This document shows positions 62,392 through 64,000 of a DNA stretch of 64,000 nt, in pieces. The stretch comes from Halapricum hydrolyticum (GTDB lineage: Archaea; Halobacteriota; Halobacteria; Halobacteriales; Haloarculaceae): contig NZ_JAOPKC010000004.1 of the NCBI RefSeq assembly GCF_025517535.1, positions 1 to 64,000 on the forward strand. The letters run 5' to 3'. Under the pieces are notes generated by a model. That model ran no database searches. It was not told the DNA's origin and worked only from the letters and a program-made list of their open reading frames with translations. The translations under genes were made by a program, and so were the position numbers. Within the stretch, counting starts at the first letter, position 1; each line of letters begins with the position of its first letter.

Positions 62392-64000
62392 TTACCGATC
62401 GCGCTCCCGCAAGAGCGTCACCGTCACTGTCGCCCCCGTCTCGTCGCTCTCGAACTTGACGCGGCCACCGACGCGTTCGATCGCCCACGTGACCAGCCAC
62501 AGCCCCACGCCGCTCGCGTGCTCCATCGGCGTCTCGGCACCCGCCTCCAGCACTTCGAGTTCCTGATCGGGGATTCCCGGCCCGTCGTCGCGGATTTCGA
62601 GGCGGGCGTCGTCCCCGGCGGTCGTGAGCTCGATCCGAACTGTCGGGTCCGGCCGATTCGCGTGTTCGAGCGCGTTCTCGAGCAGTTCCTGAATCGCGAT
62701 CTCGACCGAGGGGTCGCCGACGATCCGACACGTTTCGGGTGCATCGAGCGTGATCGTCGCCCGTGCATATTCCTCGCGGAACGACTCGACGAGCGACGTC
62801 AGGATCGAGGGGAGATCGAGCGACTGCGTCGGCTGGTCTTCGATAGAACGCGACAGCGCACTGATCTTCTCGCTGCGCCCGATCACTTCGTCGGCGGTAT
62901 CGACGATCGTTTCCGCGTGGTCGCGGTGGTCCGGACTCTCTAGGCGTGCGGCGAGCAACTCGGCGTTCCCGCGAACGACGTTCATTTCGTTGCGGAGATT
63001 GTGTCGATAGAGACGGTTCATCACGTCGAGTCGTTGCTCGCGCCGGGTGCGTTTTGTGACGTCTCTGAGGCTGATGATCCGGCCAGTGACGGTCCCATAC
63101 GCCCGGTCCAGCCGCGAGATGCGAACGTCGTAATAACAGCGCCTGCCGTCTCGCTCGAGCGTGATCTCGTCGCTTCCGTCGACGGTGGCAAGCACCGGGT
63201 CGAAAACTGCCAGTTCCGTGCCGATGGCGGCCTCCGCCGAGACGTCCAGCAGCGACTCTGCGGCAGGATTGAGATCGACGACTCGCTGCTCGGCGTCGGC
63301 GATGATGACCGGATCGTCGAGTTCGTCGATCAGCTTCTCCCGACCCAGTTCGCGCGTCGCCGGCGCGACGTCGAGCAGGTGCTCGTACAGGATCGCCCCT
63401 GCGAGGACGGTCCCGGAGAGGACGAACGCGATCCCGGTCGGATCGACTCTGCCGGGCGTATATCCGAAGATGTACAGCGCGTTGATAATCATCGGTGCGG
63501 CGATCGCAACCAGCAGCGCGGTGCTCTGATCTCGAAAGACGCCATCGGTCCGCCACAGCATACTGACCAGCAGTGCTGCCCCGATCACGATCAGCCCGTA
63601 GGCGTACACCTGGTGGCCCCAGAACGCCAGCCCCGCTGTCCCATCGAACACGTAATACCGACCGGCGACGACCACACGGCTCGATTTCCAGACGGTGTGA
63701 TGGGCGTCGTTCGTCCAGATGAGCACCGAGAAGACGGCTGGCTCGATGACCAGCACGAACAGTCGCGGCCCCGAGAGCCAGTGCTCGCGGCCCGTGTACT
63801 CGAGGACGAGTGCGAGCCACGCGAGCGGCACCAGCGTCGCAATCGAGAGCTTCAGCGACGTCCAGAGGCGTGGCGCGTCCGACGCGACGCTCAGAGCATC
63901 GGTCAACGACCAGAGACTCGCTGCGAGCAGAAAGAGTGCGAGCGGTGCTGCACCCGGTGTCTCTCGGTGAAGCCAGGCGAACAGCGCAAGTCCCGATCCG
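62392..64000 (-). CDS. Sensor histidine kinase with N-terminal 7TM region (partial)
   Basis: At least 536 residues; the frame stays open to the window edge, so the N terminus is missing. Several membrane helices come first, in the style of the 7TM histidine-kinase sensor (ALFLLAASLWSLTDALSVAS, LKLSIATLVPLAWLALVLEY), then a PAS domain (VDLNPAAESLLDVSAEA), a HisKA-like His box with NRLYRHNLRNEMNVV, and an ATPase domain with N (ELLENALEHAN), G1 (IRDDGPGIP) and G2 (ASGVGLWLVTW) boxes. Signal unknown. No partner regulator is in view. Confidence 0.88.
   Translation of the reverse strand, partial: GSGLALFAWLHRETPGAAPLALFLLAASLWSLTDALSVASDAPRLWTSLKLSIATLVPLAWLALVLEYTGREHWLSGPRLFVLVIEPAVFSVLIWTNDAHHTVWKSSRVVVAGRYYVFDGTAGLAFWGHQVYAYGLIVIGAALLVSMLWRTDGVFRDQSTALLVAIAAPMIINALYIFGYTPGRVDPTGIAFVLSGTVLAGAILYEHLLDVAPATRELGREKLIDELDDPVIIADAEQRVVDLNPAAESLLDVSAEAAIGTELAVFDPVLATVDGSDEITLERDGRRCYYDVRISRLDRAYGTVTGRIISLRDVTKRTRREQRLDVMNRLYRHNLRNEMNVVRGNAELLAARLESPDHRDHAETIVDTADEVIGRSEKISALSRSIEDQPTQSLDLPSILTSLVESFREEYARATITLDAPETCRIVGDPSVEIAIQELLENALEHANRPDPTVRIELTTAGDDARLEIRDDGPGIPDQELEVLEAGAETPMEHASGVGLWLVTWAIERVGGRVKFESDETGATVTVTLLRERDR

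Noticed and set aside
62348..63820. Upstream part of a 648-aa minus-strand frame
   Set aside because: Arg-rich noise inside the histidine-kinase gene; only the last 157 codons (61874-62347) look real.

Overview
The window comes from an extremely halophilic archaeon (class Halobacteria). Its core proteins are very acidic, its right third is GC-rich, many promoters are leaderless with a TATA box about 27 bp before the start codon, and it carries archaeal-type ribosomal genes (S3Ae, S15, the L1-L10-L12 operon), a KEOPS Pcc1 subunit, an archaetidylserine-synthase-type enzyme and a halocyanin-like copper protein. I cannot place it to genus.

Positions 1 to about 41.46 kb form one accessory island, visibly poorer in GC than the rest. 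Its right edge is sharp: a 509-aa tyrosine recombinase lies where a secreted phospholipase-D-like gene is cut just after its second HKD motif. The left edge is outside the window. From left to right the island holds: a gene fragment, a zinc-ribbon protein, a DEDD exonuclease and a CoiA-like nuclease (0-2.3 kb); a short tyrosine recombinase with a loxP-like 13-8-13 site upstream and a structured stretch with three hairpins that share one hexaloop (2.4-3.3 kb); a UvrD helicase fused to a Cas4/RecB-type nuclease and a winged-helix membrane protein (3.4-7.2 kb); a five-gene minus-strand operon ending in a giant DUF1998 helicase (7.4-18.5 kb); queD-queE-folE-queC for preQ0 synthesis (18.7-21.2 kb); a DpdA-type DNA transglycosylase and a YaaA/DUF6884-like protein (21.7-24.7 kb); a regulated operon with a second TGT-fold protein, a winged-helix protein and an AAA ATPase (24.6-28.1 kb); two unknown genes and a MITE (28.3-30.3 kb); and a four-gene minus-strand operon with a split DISARM-like helicase/DUF1998 pair and a Cas4-Dna2-like protein (30.4-39.6 kb).

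The best reading is a haloarchaeal relative of the Dpd system, which puts 7-deazaguanine bases into DNA and restricts unmodified DNA. FolE, QueD, QueE and QueC would supply preQ0 and the DpdA-like enzyme would exchange it for guanine in DNA. The YaaA-like protein may finish the base. The ATPase/helicase operons would act as the restriction arm. The second transglycosylase, the DrmAB-like module without any methyltransferase, and the loxP-like and hairpin elements are not part of the system as I know it.

From 41.5 to 64 kb the sequence is ordinary core genome: a HEAT-repeat protein, PssA-like enzyme, halocyanin, rps15-recJ-like-pcc1-rps3ae, cysteine synthase, an aminotransferase, a CPBP protease, secF-secD, L1-L10-L12, a TctA-like permease, CorA, cysS and the start of a sensor histidine kinase that runs off the end.
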